Positions 35,413 through 43,816 of a stretch of DNA of 64,000 nucleotides are shown here, piece by piece. Made by a program: the position numbers and the translations under genes. A model generated the notes under the pieces. It did no database searches and was not told the origin of the DNA. It was given only the letters and a program-made list of their open reading frames with translations. Positions within the stretch are counted from its first letter, which is position 1. Each line of letters starts with the position of its first letter. Source of the stretch: Pontibacter actiniarum (GTDB lineage: Bacteria > Bacteroidota > Bacteroidia > Cytophagales > Hymenobacteraceae); contig NZ_CP021235.1 of NCBI RefSeq assembly GCF_003585765.1, positions 3,162,001 through 3,226,000 on the forward strand, read 5' to 3'.

Positions 35413-36255
35413 ATGGTAGATTTAGGCAATTACAACGAGCTGGAGATAGCCCGTGAGGTAGACTTTGGCGTTTACCTCACCTCAGACGACGGAGACATTC
35501 TGTTGCCGGGCAAGTATTTACCCGAAGGCGCAAAGGTAGGCGACAAACTGCGCGTTTTCGTGTACCGCGACTCCGAAGACCGCATGATCGCCACTACCCT
35601 GGAGCCCTACGCCACCATCAACGAGTTCGCCTGCCTCACCTGCACCGACGAAACGCCCTTCGGCGCCTTTCTGGACTGGGGCCTGGAAAAGGACCTGCTG
35701 GTGCCGCTCAACAACCAGAAAAACAAAATGCAGGTAGGCCGCAAGTACTGCGTGTACGTGTACCTGGACGAGAGCTCTGACCGTGTAGTAGCCACCTCCA
35801 AGCTGGGGAAATACCTGCACAACGAAGACATCAAGCTAAGTGAGGGAGACGAGGTGCAGCTATTGGTGGCCGGCCTTACCGATATCGGCATGAAGGTTAT
35901 CATCAACGGCGAGTACATGGGCATCCTCTATAAAAACGAAGTGTTCCAGGACCTGCGCATCGGCGATAAAACCACAGGCTATATCAAGCTTATCCGCCCT
36001 GACAACAAGATTGACGTAACGCTGCGCAAGCCGGGCATTAACCAGAAGGAGGAGAAAGACGAAGCCGCAGACAAAATCATGCGCTCGCTGGAGCAGGGCA
36101 GCGGCTGGATGCCCCTCTCGGACAGCAGCTCGCCCGAAGACATTTACCAGACGCTGGGCATGAGCAAGAAAACGTTCAAACGCGCTATCGGCAGCCTGTA
36201 TAAAGCCGGCAAGATCTCAATTGAGCCGGACAGCATCAGGCTGAAGAAGAGTTAA
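35413..36255 (+). CDS. cvfB: S1-like RNA-binding protein CvfB
   Basis: A 280-residue protein with tandem S1-like OB folds and a C-terminal winged-helix-like segment (MSKKTFKRAIGSLYKAGKI), the arrangement of CvfB/YitL. Recognisable blocks include DFGVYLTSDDGDILLPGKYL and TPFGAFLDWGLEKDLLVP. CvfB binds RNA and affects virulence factor expression in staphylococci; its role here is unknown. I start at the ATG at 35413 (MVDLGNY), which begins the first S1-like domain; the upstream in-frame ATG adds 14 unrelated residues. Confidence 0.9.
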   Translation: MVDLGNYNELEIAREVDFGVYLTSDDGDILLPGKYLPEGAKVGDKLRVFVYRDSEDRMIATTLEPYATINEFACLTCTDETPFGAFLDWGLEKDLLVPLNNQKNKMQVGRKYCVYVYLDESSDRVVATSKLGKYLHNEDIKLSEGDEVQLLVAGLTDIGMKVIINGEYMGILYKNEVFQDLRIGDKTTGYIKLIRPDNKIDVTLRKPGINQKEEKDEAADKIMRSLEQGSGWMPLSDSSSPEDIYQTLGMSKKTFKRAIGSLYKAGKISIEPDSIRLKKS

Positions 36256-36319
36256 CCGCTCCAGCCGCCGCCCCAGCCACCCCTACGACACCTTATACCG
36301 AACCATCTCACCTTAAACA

Positions 36320-36343
36320 AGCAGCCCCTAAGTAAGGGCTGCT
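36320..36343 (+). promoter_or_regulatory. Hairpin just before the DUF5916 start codon
   Basis: AGCAGCCC at 36320-36327 and GGGCTGCT at 36336-36343 form a perfect 8-bp stem with an 8-base loop, ending 7 bp before the ATG at 36351. It could affect translation or be a poor terminator for cvfB; no T-run follows. Confidence 0.45.
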
Positions 36344-36350
36344 ACAGCGT

Positions 36351-38879
36351 ATGCTTACTAGACTATTACCTTTTGCGCTTATACTTAGCCTGTGCGCCGG
36401 AGGCGCACAGGCTAACGGAAACGACGACACAGAAGCAGAGAAGAACAAGCGAAACAAGACCACTAAAGTGGCACGCACACGGGCCGTGCCAAAGCTGGAT
36501 GGGCACCTGGAGCCTGAGGTGTGGCACCAGGTGCAGCCGGCAAAGAACTTCTACCGCTACGACCCGCTCAACGGCAAGCCCTCGTCTCAGCAGACGGAGG
36601 TGTTCATGCTTTACGACAATGATGCCGTCTACATCGGGGCCGTCCTGCACGACACCGCTCCCGACTCTGTACTGACGCAGCTGGGCCAGCGCGACTCCGG
36701 CGAAAACAACTCCGATATGTTCGGTGTGTACCTCGATACCTACAACGACAAGCAGAACGCCTTTGCCTTTCTGGTGTCGGCGGCCGGGGTGCAGACGGAC
36801 ATCAAGTACTCGCAGGGCCGCGAAGACTGGAACTGGGACGCCGTGTGGGAAAGCAGCGTGCGCAAGCACGATGGCGGCTGGACGGTAGAGCTGCGCATTC
36901 CCTACGGCGCGATCCGCTTCCCCAAGGCAGAGGTGCAGACGTGGGGCGTTAATTACATGCGCGTTATCCGCAGAAGCCGCGAAAAGTCTTTCTGGAGCCA
37001 TGTAGATAATTCGGTGGAAGGCCTGATAAACCAGGGAGGCCGCGTTATCGGCATCGACGGAATTGAGTCGCCGGTGCGGCTGCAGTTTATGCCTTATGTG
37101 TCGGGCTACGTAAACCACTCCCCGAACCAGGACAGCGAGAGCGACCGGAAGGCCTTCAGCCACTCTATTAACGGGGGCATGGATGTAAAGTACGGCATCA
37201 ACGACGCCTTTACCCTGGATGTAACCCTGATCCCTGACTTTGGGCAGACGCAGTCGGACAACCAGGTGCTGAACCTGGGGCCCTTTGAGGTGAAGTACAG
37301 CGAGAACCGCCAGTTCTTTACCGAGGGCACGGAGCTCTTTAACAAAGCGGGCCTGTTTTACTCCCGCCGCATCGGGGCCAGCCCTGTAGGCTATGACGCG
37401 GTGGAGGATCAGCTGCAGGGCCGTGAAGGCATCAGCAAAAACCCGGTGGAGACACAGCTGCTGAATGCCGCCAAGGTATCGGGCAGGACGCGCCGCGGCT
37501 TGGGTGTAGGCCTGTTTAACGCTTTTACCGGCAGCACCTACGCTACCGTGCAGGACTCCACCACCGGGGCCACCCGTGAGATACTCACGGACCCGTTCAC
37601 GAACTACAGCGTGTTTGTGCTGGACCAAACGCTGCCGCGCAACTCCTACCTCACCTTTACCAACACCAACGTAACCCGTGCCAGTGGCTTTTACGATGCC
37701 AACGTGAGCGGCCTGCGCATGCGCTTTGCCGATAAGCGCAACCTCTTTGCCCTGACTGCCGGGGGCAACCTGAGCCAACTCTACGGCAAAGACGTGGACG
37801 ACGACCCGGCAACGGACGACGGCGTTACGCTGGGCCACCAGTATTTCATAAACCTGAACAAGATTAGCGGCAACCTGCAGTACGGCCTTAACCACAGCGT
37901 AGAGTCCGACACCTACGACATTAACGACCTGGGCTTTATCAGCAATAACAACGAGATGTACACCAGCGCCAGCGTGAGCTACAAGTTCTACCAGCCCATC
38001 TGGAAGTTCCTGTCATGGAGCAACAGCCTGAGCGTGGGGCACAGCATGCTGTACGAGCCGAGCGAGTTTGTCGCCCTGGACCTGAGCGCCAGCACCAACG
38101 TCCGCTTCCGCAACTTCCTGAGCGCCTACCTGAACCTAAGCGTGCGCCCCGGCGACAGGTACGATTATTTTGAGGCGCGCGCCTTCCCGCAGGTGTTTGT
38201 GCGCCCGCCGGCCCACGACGCCAACGTGGGCATCAGCACCGACTACCGCAAACGCCTCGCCCTGGACGCCTCCACGGGCTTCTGGCGCTCCCGCCGCTAC
38301 GACCAGACCAGTTGGTGGCTTAACTTCTCCCCGCGCTTCCGCGTGAACGACAAGTTCTCGATTGTGAACGGCAACAGCTACGAGATTGAGCGGCACAACA
38401 TTGGCTACGCCGACAAGTATGAAGATGCGGCCCTGAACAAGCGCATCCTCTTCGGCGACCGCACCCTCACCACCTTAAGCACCACCATCAGCAGTGCCTA
38501 TATCTTTAACGAGCGCTCCGGGCTCACGCTGAACATGCGCCACTACTGGTCCAGGGCGGCTTACCAGAAATTCTACGAGCTGACGAAGGAGGGCTTGCTG
38601 AGCGCCACCACAGCCGAGCAGAACGCCTACACCTCCGGGATAGAAGACATCAACTACAACACCTTTACCATGGACCTGGTGTACAGCTGGCGCTTTGCCC
38701 CGGGCAGCGAGCTGCGTGTCGTGTGGAAGAACTTTATTGAGGACAAGAGCAGCGAGATTGAAGACCGCTACTTCGATAATATGTCCAGGACCTTTGCGGT
38801 GCCGCAGAACAATAATTTCTCCGTAAAGCTGCTATATTTTATAGACTATATATCGCTGAAGAACGTATTTTCTGCATAA
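36351..38879 (+). CDS. DUF5916 outer-membrane protein with CBM9-like N-terminal domain
   Basis: An 842-residue exported protein. After the signal peptide (cleavage near GGAQANG) comes a carbohydrate-binding family 9-like domain (VPKLDGHLEPEVWHQVQPAKNF through DGGWTVELRIPYGAIRFPK), followed by the DUF5916 region and a long barrel-like C-terminus (LRVVWKNFIEDKSSEIED). Such proteins are common in Bacteroidota; the binding domain suggests a sugar-containing ligand, but function is unproven. Start is the ATG at 36351, right after a short hairpin. The signal peptide is encoded partly by a copy of CTTATACTT. Confidence 0.88.
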   Translation: MLTRLLPFALILSLCAGGAQANGNDDTEAEKNKRNKTTKVARTRAVPKLDGHLEPEVWHQVQPAKNFYRYDPLNGKPSSQQTEVFMLYDNDAVYIGAVLHDTAPDSVLTQLGQRDSGENNSDMFGVYLDTYNDKQNAFAFLVSAAGVQTDIKYSQGREDWNWDAVWESSVRKHDGGWTVELRIPYGAIRFPKAEVQTWGVNYMRVIRRSREKSFWSHVDNSVEGLINQGGRVIGIDGIESPVRLQFMPYVSGYVNHSPNQDSESDRKAFSHSINGGMDVKYGINDAFTLDVTLIPDFGQTQSDNQVLNLGPFEVKYSENRQFFTEGTELFNKAGLFYSRRIGASPVGYDAVEDQLQGREGISKNPVETQLLNAAKVSGRTRRGLGVGLFNAFTGSTYATVQDSTTGATREILTDPFTNYSVFVLDQTLPRNSYLTFTNTNVTRASGFYDANVSGLRMRFADKRNLFALTAGGNLSQLYGKDVDDDPATDDGVTLGHQYFINLNKISGNLQYGLNHSVESDTYDINDLGFISNNNEMYTSASVSYKFYQPIWKFLSWSNSLSVGHSMLYEPSEFVALDLSASTNVRFRNFLSAYLNLSVRPGDRYDYFEARAFPQVFVRPPAHDANVGISTDYRKRLALDASTGFWRSRRYDQTSWWLNFSPRFRVNDKFSIVNGNSYEIERHNIGYADKYEDAALNKRILFGDRTLTTLSTTISSAYIFNERSGLTLNMRHYWSRAAYQKFYELTKEGLLSATTAEQNAYTSGIEDINYNTFTMDLVYSWRFAPGSELRVVWKNFIEDKSSEIEDRYFDNMSRTFAVPQNNNFSVKLLYFIDYISLKNVFSA

Positions 38880-38891
38880 GCTAATTCACTT

Positions 38892-39563
38892 ATGCAAAAA
38901 GTAAGAACCGCATTGATAGCCGGAGCCAGCGGGCTGGTAGGCGGGCACCTGCTCAGCCTACTGCTCAAGAGCGAACGCTATAGCCAAGTTATCTCCATCG
39001 GGCGCCACGAACTGCCGCTGATCCACCCTAAGCTGGACCAGCAGGTAATCGACTTTGACAAAATGCGGGGTTACGCCGCCGACCTGACCGCAGACGATGT
39101 TTTCTGCTGCCTGGGCACCACCATTAAGAAGGCAGGGTCCAAAGAGAACTTCTACAAAGTAGACCACACGTATGTGGTGCAGTTAGCCGAGATAACTGCC
39201 CAGCGGGGAGCCGTGCAGTTCCTGGTCGTTTCGGCGATGGGTGCCGATACCGGCTCGATGTTCTTCTACAACAAAACCAAAGGCGAGATGGAGCGCGATG
39301 TACAGCAGCAGCCTTTTAACGCCCTCCATTTTTTCCGTCCGTCGCTGCTGCTCGGGGAGCGCGAGGAGCACCGGGGCGGTGAGGAGTTCGCTTCCAAAGT
39401 GATGAAACCACTGAGCGGGCTCATGGTCGGGCCGCTGGAAAAGTATAAGCCCATAGAGGCCGAGACGGTGGCCAAGGCCATGCTGCAGGCGGCCAGGGAG
39501 GAGAAGCCAGGCAGGCATATCCACCTCTCCGATGACATTGCCCACGTAGGCGCCAAACTTTAG
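38892..39563 (+). CDS. NAD(P)-binding oxidoreductase, HTATIP2-like
   Basis: A 223-residue Rossmann-fold protein with the dinucleotide motif GASGLVGGHL at residues 11-20. The pattern DDVFCCLGTTIKKAGSKENF followed by VVSAMGADTGSMFFYNKTKGE is typical of the HTATIP2-like short-chain dehydrogenase group. Substrate not known. It lies 12 bp after the DUF5916 gene and 41 bp before a methyltransferase gene, so the three may be co-transcribed. Confidence 0.88.
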   Translation: MQKVRTALIAGASGLVGGHLLSLLLKSERYSQVISIGRHELPLIHPKLDQQVIDFDKMRGYAADLTADDVFCCLGTTIKKAGSKENFYKVDHTYVVQLAEITAQRGAVQFLVVSAMGADTGSMFFYNKTKGEMERDVQQQPFNALHFFRPSLLLGEREEHRGGEEFASKVMKPLSGLMVGPLEKYKPIEAETVAKAMLQAAREEKPGRHIHLSDDIAHVGAKL

Positions 39564-39604
39564 CCCCGGCCCCGCGTAAGCTGTTTTCAGGCAAATACCC
39601 GTTT

Positions 39605-40390
39605 ATGGCCAAACAGCAACTACAACATGTTTTCCCGAAGGCACTGCAGTACGACCCGACGTGGGTGCGAAAGCACTCCATGGGCGAGAATGTGCTCTTC
39701 AACCTCGAAAGCCTCACCAAATCGCTGGAGCTGAGGCCGGGCATGCGTGTGCTGGACCTGGGCTGCGGCAAAGCCATTAGCTCTATCTTTCTGGCCCGGG
39801 AGTTCGGCGTAACGGTGTATGCCGTGGACGAGGCCGTATCGGCCAGCGGCAACTACCAGCGCATCTGCCACGCGGGCTGCGCAGACAAAGTGATTCCGTT
39901 GGAGGCCGATGCCCGCGCCTTGCCCTTTGCCGAGGAGTTTTTCGATGCCGTGATTGTGGTGGACTCCTATACCTATTTCGGCACCGACGAGAAGTACCTC
40001 CCCTACATCGCCCGCTTCATCAAGCCCGGCGGCTGCATCGCCATCGTGGACGTGTGCTTTACCCAGGAGGTAGAAACGCTGGAGCAGGTGCCGGACTTTC
40101 TGCGGCAGGACTACCAGCACTACTGGTACTTTATCCATAGTATAGCTTGGTGGCGCAGGCTCTGGGAGAAGACGGGGCTGGTGCAGATAGAGGCCGCCGA
40201 GGAGTTAGCCGAGGCCGACCTGGTGCGGGAACACTACATCCGGGACTACGAGCAGCAACAGGAGGAAGACCCGTTCGCCAAAGCGCTGCAGCTTGACCAG
40301 CAAGGCTTTATCTCTTTCTTTAAACTGATAGGCCGCCGCACCCGAAAATCGGCGTACCTGCAAGACTACAAAGCCGAGGGTAAAAAGTAG
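39605..40390 (+). CDS. Class I SAM-dependent methyltransferase
   Basis: A 261-residue cytosolic methyltransferase. Motif I is VLDLGCGKA at about residues 49-57, followed by VYAVDEAVSASG (motif II acidic residue), EADARALPFAEEFFDAVIVVDSY and IKPGGCIAIVDVCF. The N-terminal PKALQYDPTWVRKHSMGENVL is characteristic of a group of small-molecule methyltransferases, but I cannot assign a substrate. Same strand and close to the oxidoreductase upstream. Confidence 0.88.
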   Translation: MAKQQLQHVFPKALQYDPTWVRKHSMGENVLFNLESLTKSLELRPGMRVLDLGCGKAISSIFLAREFGVTVYAVDEAVSASGNYQRICHAGCADKVIPLEADARALPFAEEFFDAVIVVDSYTYFGTDEKYLPYIARFIKPGGCIAIVDVCFTQEVETLEQVPDFLRQDYQHYWYFIHSIAWWRRLWEKTGLVQIEAAEELAEADLVREHYIRDYEQQQEEDPFAKALQLDQQGFISFFKLIGRRTRKSAYLQDYKAEGKK

Positions 40391-40501
40391 CGGGCGGCGC
40401 ACAATAATGCTTCATGTCTGCGTTAGAACTTGTAATTTCGCGGCGGCTGTGGCAGTCATACCTATCGCAGCCGACGAGGATCTTCCAACTTTACCAAAGA
40501 G

Positions 40502-40996
40502 ATGAGAATTTTTACAAAATTGACTTTTGCGCTGGCGCTTATACTTTTTGCGGCCATCGGCGCACAGGCCCAAAGTGGCTACACAACAGGTATCGGCTTG
40601 CGAGGAGGAGCAGCTTCTGGCCTTACCGTAAAGCATTTTATTAAAAGCGATGCCGCCATTGAGGGTATCCTGAGCACCAGCTTTAAGTACAGAGGCACCG
40701 TGATTACGGTACTGTACGAGAAGCACGCGCAGGCTTTTGATACGCGCGGCTTGCAGTGGTACTATGGCCTTGGTGGCCACGTCGGCTTCTGGGACGGCCA
40801 CGACTACTATGACGATCACCACCACAAGCACTACGATGATGACGTGTTTGGTGTGGGTATTGATGGTGTGCTGGGCCTGGAGTACTACATCCGCGACATT
40901 CCGTTCACGATCGGAGCCGACATTAAGCCGTACTTCAACATACCGCGCGGCGGCGGTTTCTGGGATACGGCCCTGCACGTACGCTACGTGTTTTAA
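40502..40996 (+). CDS. Small outer-membrane beta-barrel protein
   Basis: A 164-residue exported protein with a signal peptide (cleavage near IGAQAQS) and strand-rich sequence (GYTTGIGLRGGAASGLTVKH, DTALHVRYVF at the end), typical of small porin-family or opacity-type barrels. A histidine- and aspartate-rich loop (DGHDYYDDHHHKHYDDDVF) could bind metal ions and would lie outside the strands; this is the distinctive feature. Codon CTT-ATA-CTT in the signal peptide is another copy of the abundant heptamer. Start is the ATG at 40502; a very long hairpin terminator follows. Confidence 0.85.
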   Translation: MRIFTKLTFALALILFAAIGAQAQSGYTTGIGLRGGAASGLTVKHFIKSDAAIEGILSTSFKYRGTVITVLYEKHAQAFDTRGLQWYYGLGGHVGFWDGHDYYDDHHHKHYDDDVFGVGIDGVLGLEYYIRDIPFTIGADIKPYFNIPRGGGFWDTALHVRYVF

Positions 40997-41015
40997 GTAG
41001 GACCTAAGCCTGTTT

Positions 41016-41077
41016 AAAGCCTCTAAAACCAGAAGGGCCAGCTAAGTGTAGCTGGCCCTTCTGGTTTTAGAGGCTTT
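41016..41077. terminator. 29-bp perfect hairpin terminator, bidirectional
   Basis: The arms at 41016-41044 and 41049-41077 are perfect complements over 29 bp with a 4-base AGTG loop. It lies between the convergent barrel gene (+) and the membrane microprotein gene (-) and probably serves both. The stem is much longer than a normal intrinsic terminator. Confidence 0.85.
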
Positions 41078-41102
41078 ACGAGTAAAAATCAGGGAGTGCA
41101 CT

Positions 41103-41234
41103 TTACAACAGCTTTGCGATGGTTTCTCCTACCAGCAACCCTGTACCGAAAAGGGCCAGCAAAACGGCTAACTGCGCCAGCAAAGGCAACCTTACTTTGC
41201 CACCGCTACTACGCTTCTGAAATTTCATACTCAT
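41103..41234 (-). CDS. 43-aa single-span membrane microprotein
   Basis: A short gene I found by translating the minus strand between the long terminator and the AstE-like gene. The product starts MSMKFQKRSSGGKVRLP, a basic head, followed by one hydrophobic span (LLAQLAVLLALFGTGLLVG) and a short tail ending IAKLL. Basic head and single span predict an inner-membrane protein with the N-terminus inside. An AAAGG lies just upstream of the ATG at 41234; a second ATG at 41228 is possible. It is downstream of the rimB-rimK-AstE-like operon on the same strand, so it may be its last gene. Confidence 0.6.
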   Translation of the reverse strand: MSMKFQKRSSGGKVRLPLLAQLAVLLALFGTGLLVGETIAKLL

Positions 41235-41344
41235 GGCCTTTTACAGTTGTTACCGGGTGCTTTTTCATACACCGCCGCTACGTACTACCCTGAACACTAA
41301 ACAAGTATAAAGCGGCACATTTTAAAAGGGGATAAAAGCAAAGG

Positions 41345-42286
41345 TTAAAACGAAATGTGCAGCAGCGCGTCGCCCTGGTTTACCACCGGCATGTTGTTAA
41401 GGCCGATGACATAGCCTGTGGCCGGTGCGTTCAGGCGTACCTCCATCTCCCCGTAAGGGTCTGTGATACTGCCAATGTGCTGGTTCTTCTTCACGTGCTC
41501 GCCGATACTGATGAACGTGCGCCACAGACCCGCGTTCTTGGCCCGCAGCCATATATCCTTCATGCAGACCACCGTAGGCTCCGTTGGCTCGTTAAAGTTG
41601 GCCATCATCCCCAGGTGGTGCAGCACGCGGCAGGTACCCTCTATCCCCAGGTTAATGCCCTTCTCATCAAAGCGCAGCGACTCACCGGTTTCATACACTA
41701 GTATGGACTTGCCCAGCTTGCCGGCCTCCTTGCGCAGCGAGCCCTGCCGGTAAGGCGCATTCATGATAAACGGTGGCGCGAAGGCATTGGCCAGCTCGGC
41801 GTTCTTATGGTCGCTGAGCACACAGCGTATCTGCGGGTAATTGGCGCGGCTGGAGCCCCCGGTATGGAAATCCAGGCCGTAGTCCACGTAAGGCAGTACC
41901 TCTTTCATAAAGCGGTGGGCCACACGGCTGGCCAGTGACCCGTCGCGGTTGCCCGGGAAGCTGCGGTTGACGTCCTTGCCGTCCGGCACCTCCCGGGAGA
42001 AATTCAGGAAGCCATAGATGTTGAGCACCGGCACGGCAATGATAGTACCCTTAAGCGGGTAAAGCATCTTCTTGGAAAGCATGCGCCGAATAATCTCGGT
42101 GCCGTTCACTTCGTCGCCATGCATGCCGGCCATCAGCAGGACCACCGGCCCATCGTGCACCGAGCGGAAAACATACACGGGTATTTCAATGACGGTGCCG
42201 CTTGGCAGCTTGCTGATCACCAGCTTTGTCAGCACCTTCTCTCCACGGTCTATACTTCTACCGTTGATAACAATGGTTTCGGGCAT
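41345..42286 (-). CDS. AstE/AspA-family (succinylglutamate desuccinylase/aspartoacylase-like) zinc amidohydrolase
   Basis: A 313-residue carboxypeptidase-fold enzyme. Zinc ligands are seen in AGMHGDEVNG (His56, Glu59) and GLDFHTGGSS (His141); a later glutamate in VYETGES is the likely catalytic base. The C-terminal part (IGEHVKKNQHIGSITDPYGE, then APATGYVIGLNN) folds like a biotinyl-lipoyl domain, as in many family members. It starts 1 bp after the rimK stop codon, so it is translationally coupled to the glutamate ligase, suggesting that it trims an amide bond made by that system rather than acting in arginine breakdown. That role is inference. Confidence 0.9.
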   Translation of the reverse strand: MPETIVINGRSIDRGEKVLTKLVISKLPSGTVIEIPVYVFRSVHDGPVVLLMAGMHGDEVNGTEIIRRMLSKKMLYPLKGTIIAVPVLNIYGFLNFSREVPDGKDVNRSFPGNRDGSLASRVAHRFMKEVLPYVDYGLDFHTGGSSRANYPQIRCVLSDHKNAELANAFAPPFIMNAPYRQGSLRKEAGKLGKSILVYETGESLRFDEKGINLGIEGTCRVLHHLGMMANFNEPTEPTVVCMKDIWLRAKNAGLWRTFISIGEHVKKNQHIGSITDPYGEMEVRLNAPATGYVIGLNNMPVVNQGDALLHISF

Positions 42287-42287
42287 G

Positions 42288-43193
42288 CTACTCGCTCACT
42301 TTCTTCTTAGAGTTCTTCTTCACGGGCAGGCTCTCCACATATTCTATAATCTTACCTGCCAGGTCCTTTTGCGTGGCTTTCTCGATGCCCTCCAGGCCCG
42401 GCGAGGAGTTTACCTCCAGTATCAGCGGGCCGCGTTTCGACTGCAGCAGGTCCACGCCGGCAATGCCGAGGCCCAGCGACTTGGCCGCCAGCAGGGCGGC
42501 CGCTTTCTCCTGGCGGCTCAGTTTAATGAGCTGGGCTTTGCCACCACGGTGCAGGTTGGAGCGGAACTCGCCCTCCTTGCCCTGTCGCTTCATGGCACCT
42601 ACCACCTCTCCGTTCACCACAAAGGCACGGATATCGGCTCCACCGGCCTCAGAGATAAACTCCTGCACGATAATGCGCGCCTTCAGGTTGTGGAAAGCCT
42701 CTATCACCGACTCGGCGGCTTTGCGGGTTTCCGCCAGCACCACACCCAGCCCCTGGGTGCCCTCCAGCAGCTTGATCACCAGCGGCGCACCGCCTACTTC
42801 CTTCACCAGCTCCGATGTTTCTTTGGAGTAGTTGGTAAAGGCTGTCTTGGGCATCCCCAGCCCGGCACGCCCCAGTATCTGCAGCGAGCGCAGCTTATCG
42901 CGGGAGCGTACGATGGCCTGTGAGTCTACGGCGCTTCGCACCTTCATCATCTCGAACTGGCGCACCACGGCCGTGCCGTAAAAGGTAACGGAGGCACCAA
43001 TACGCGGAATGATCGCATCAATATCGTTCAGGCGTTCGCCCTTGTACAGGATGTGCGGGTCGCCCTGCTCGATCACAAGGTCGCAACGCAGGTGGTCCAG
43101 AACTACAGCCTCGTGCCCCCGCTGTTCCGCCGCCTCCACCAACCGGCGGGTGGAGTACAGCTTGGGGTTGCGGGAGAGAATAGCAATCTTCAT
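42288..43193 (-). CDS. rimK: RimK-type glutamate ligase (ATP-grasp)
   Basis: A 301-residue ATP-grasp ligase that, in the RimK group, adds glutamate residues to the C-terminus of ribosomal protein S6 or makes poly-alpha-glutamate. Family marks: the N-terminal [44 protein letters not shown]-grasp blocks [13 protein letters not shown] and [20 protein letters not shown], and the metal-binding end [17 protein letters not shown]. It lies 8 bp after the RimB-like protease gene and 1 bp before the AstE-like gene: a tight three-gene operon. Start is the ATG at 43193. The lysine-rich tail ([10 protein letters not shown]) is noted. Confidence 0.94.
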   Translation of the reverse strand: MKIAILSRNPKLYSTRRLVEAAEQRGHEAVVLDHLRCDLVIEQGDPHILYKGERLNDIDAIIPRIGASVTFYGTAVVRQFEMMKVRSAVDSQAIVRSRDKLRSLQILGRAGLGMPKTAFTNYSKETSELVKEVGGAPLVIKLLEGTQGLGVVLAETRKAAESVIEAFHNLKARIIVQEFISEAGGADIRAFVVNGEVVGAMKRQGKEGEFRSNLHRGGKAQLIKLSRQEKAAALLAAKSLGLGIAGVDLLQSKRGPLILEVNSSPGLEGIEKATQKDLAGKIIEYVESLPVKKNSKKKVSE

Positions 43194-43201
43194 AAATGCT
43201 T

Positions 43202-43684
43202 TTATTTCTGTTTGTGTTTGATCTTATACTTGTGCGCCAGGTTCTTCTTGGCCACATCCACCACAAAACGGCCTTTGAGCAGCTTGCGGCCCAGCAAAAC
43301 CGGGTACTTCATGTCGCTGCGGTCCGATAGCGAGAACTCCGCCTCAATCTCCGCCTCAAAAAGCTTGATCCTGGTCCTGATAACGAAGCGCTCCTGCTTT
43401 TCGCCATTGGAGCTTTTAATTTCACGCAGGTCATACTCGGTAAACTCCAGCTTCTTGTGGTTATACTGCGGGTGCGACGGGTCCAGCAGGTCCAGGCAGA
43501 TCACCTTGCTCCCGTCCGGGCGCAGCTCCTCATGTATGTCAGAGCAATGGATGGCCGATGTAAAGGCGCCTGTGTCTATCTTCGCCTCTATTTCCTCTAT
43601 GTCCAGCTCCGGAAAGGAGACCAGCTCCCGCCGCCCGATCAGCAGCTTTTCCGGCTTGGGTTTGTTTGTTTTTTCCTCTCTCAT
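43202..43684 (-). CDS. RimB-like retropepsin-type protease (Zn_protease family)
   Basis: A 160-residue protein of the ATP-dependent zinc protease / RimB family (PF05618). It has the aspartic-protease-like motif [13 protein letters not shown] (Asp37-Thr38-Gly39) and the closing [15 protein letters not shown]. In pseudomonads and cyanobacteria RimB is encoded with RimK and cleaves off the glutamate tail or otherwise controls it. Here it is the first gene of the rimB-rimK-AstE-like operon. Start is the ATG at 43684. Confidence 0.9.
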   Translation of the reverse strand: MREEKTNKPKPEKLLIGRRELVSFPELDIEEIEAKIDTGAFTSAIHCSDIHEELRPDGSKVICLDLLDPSHPQYNHKKLEFTEYDLREIKSSNGEKQERFVIRTRIKLFEAEIEAEFSLSDRSDMKYPVLLGRKLLKGRFVVDVAKKNLAHKYKIKHKQK

Positions 43685-43816
43685 CAGCGGCTAAAGATAG
43701 AGTAATAATTACGAACTCAGCATGCGCGAGCATGAATAAAGAAAGTATAAACGGGGCTTTTTGGTTCACTCCGGCGGCAATTTATACTTGTCTCCGCTTC
43801 TTCTCTGGCAAGGGTG

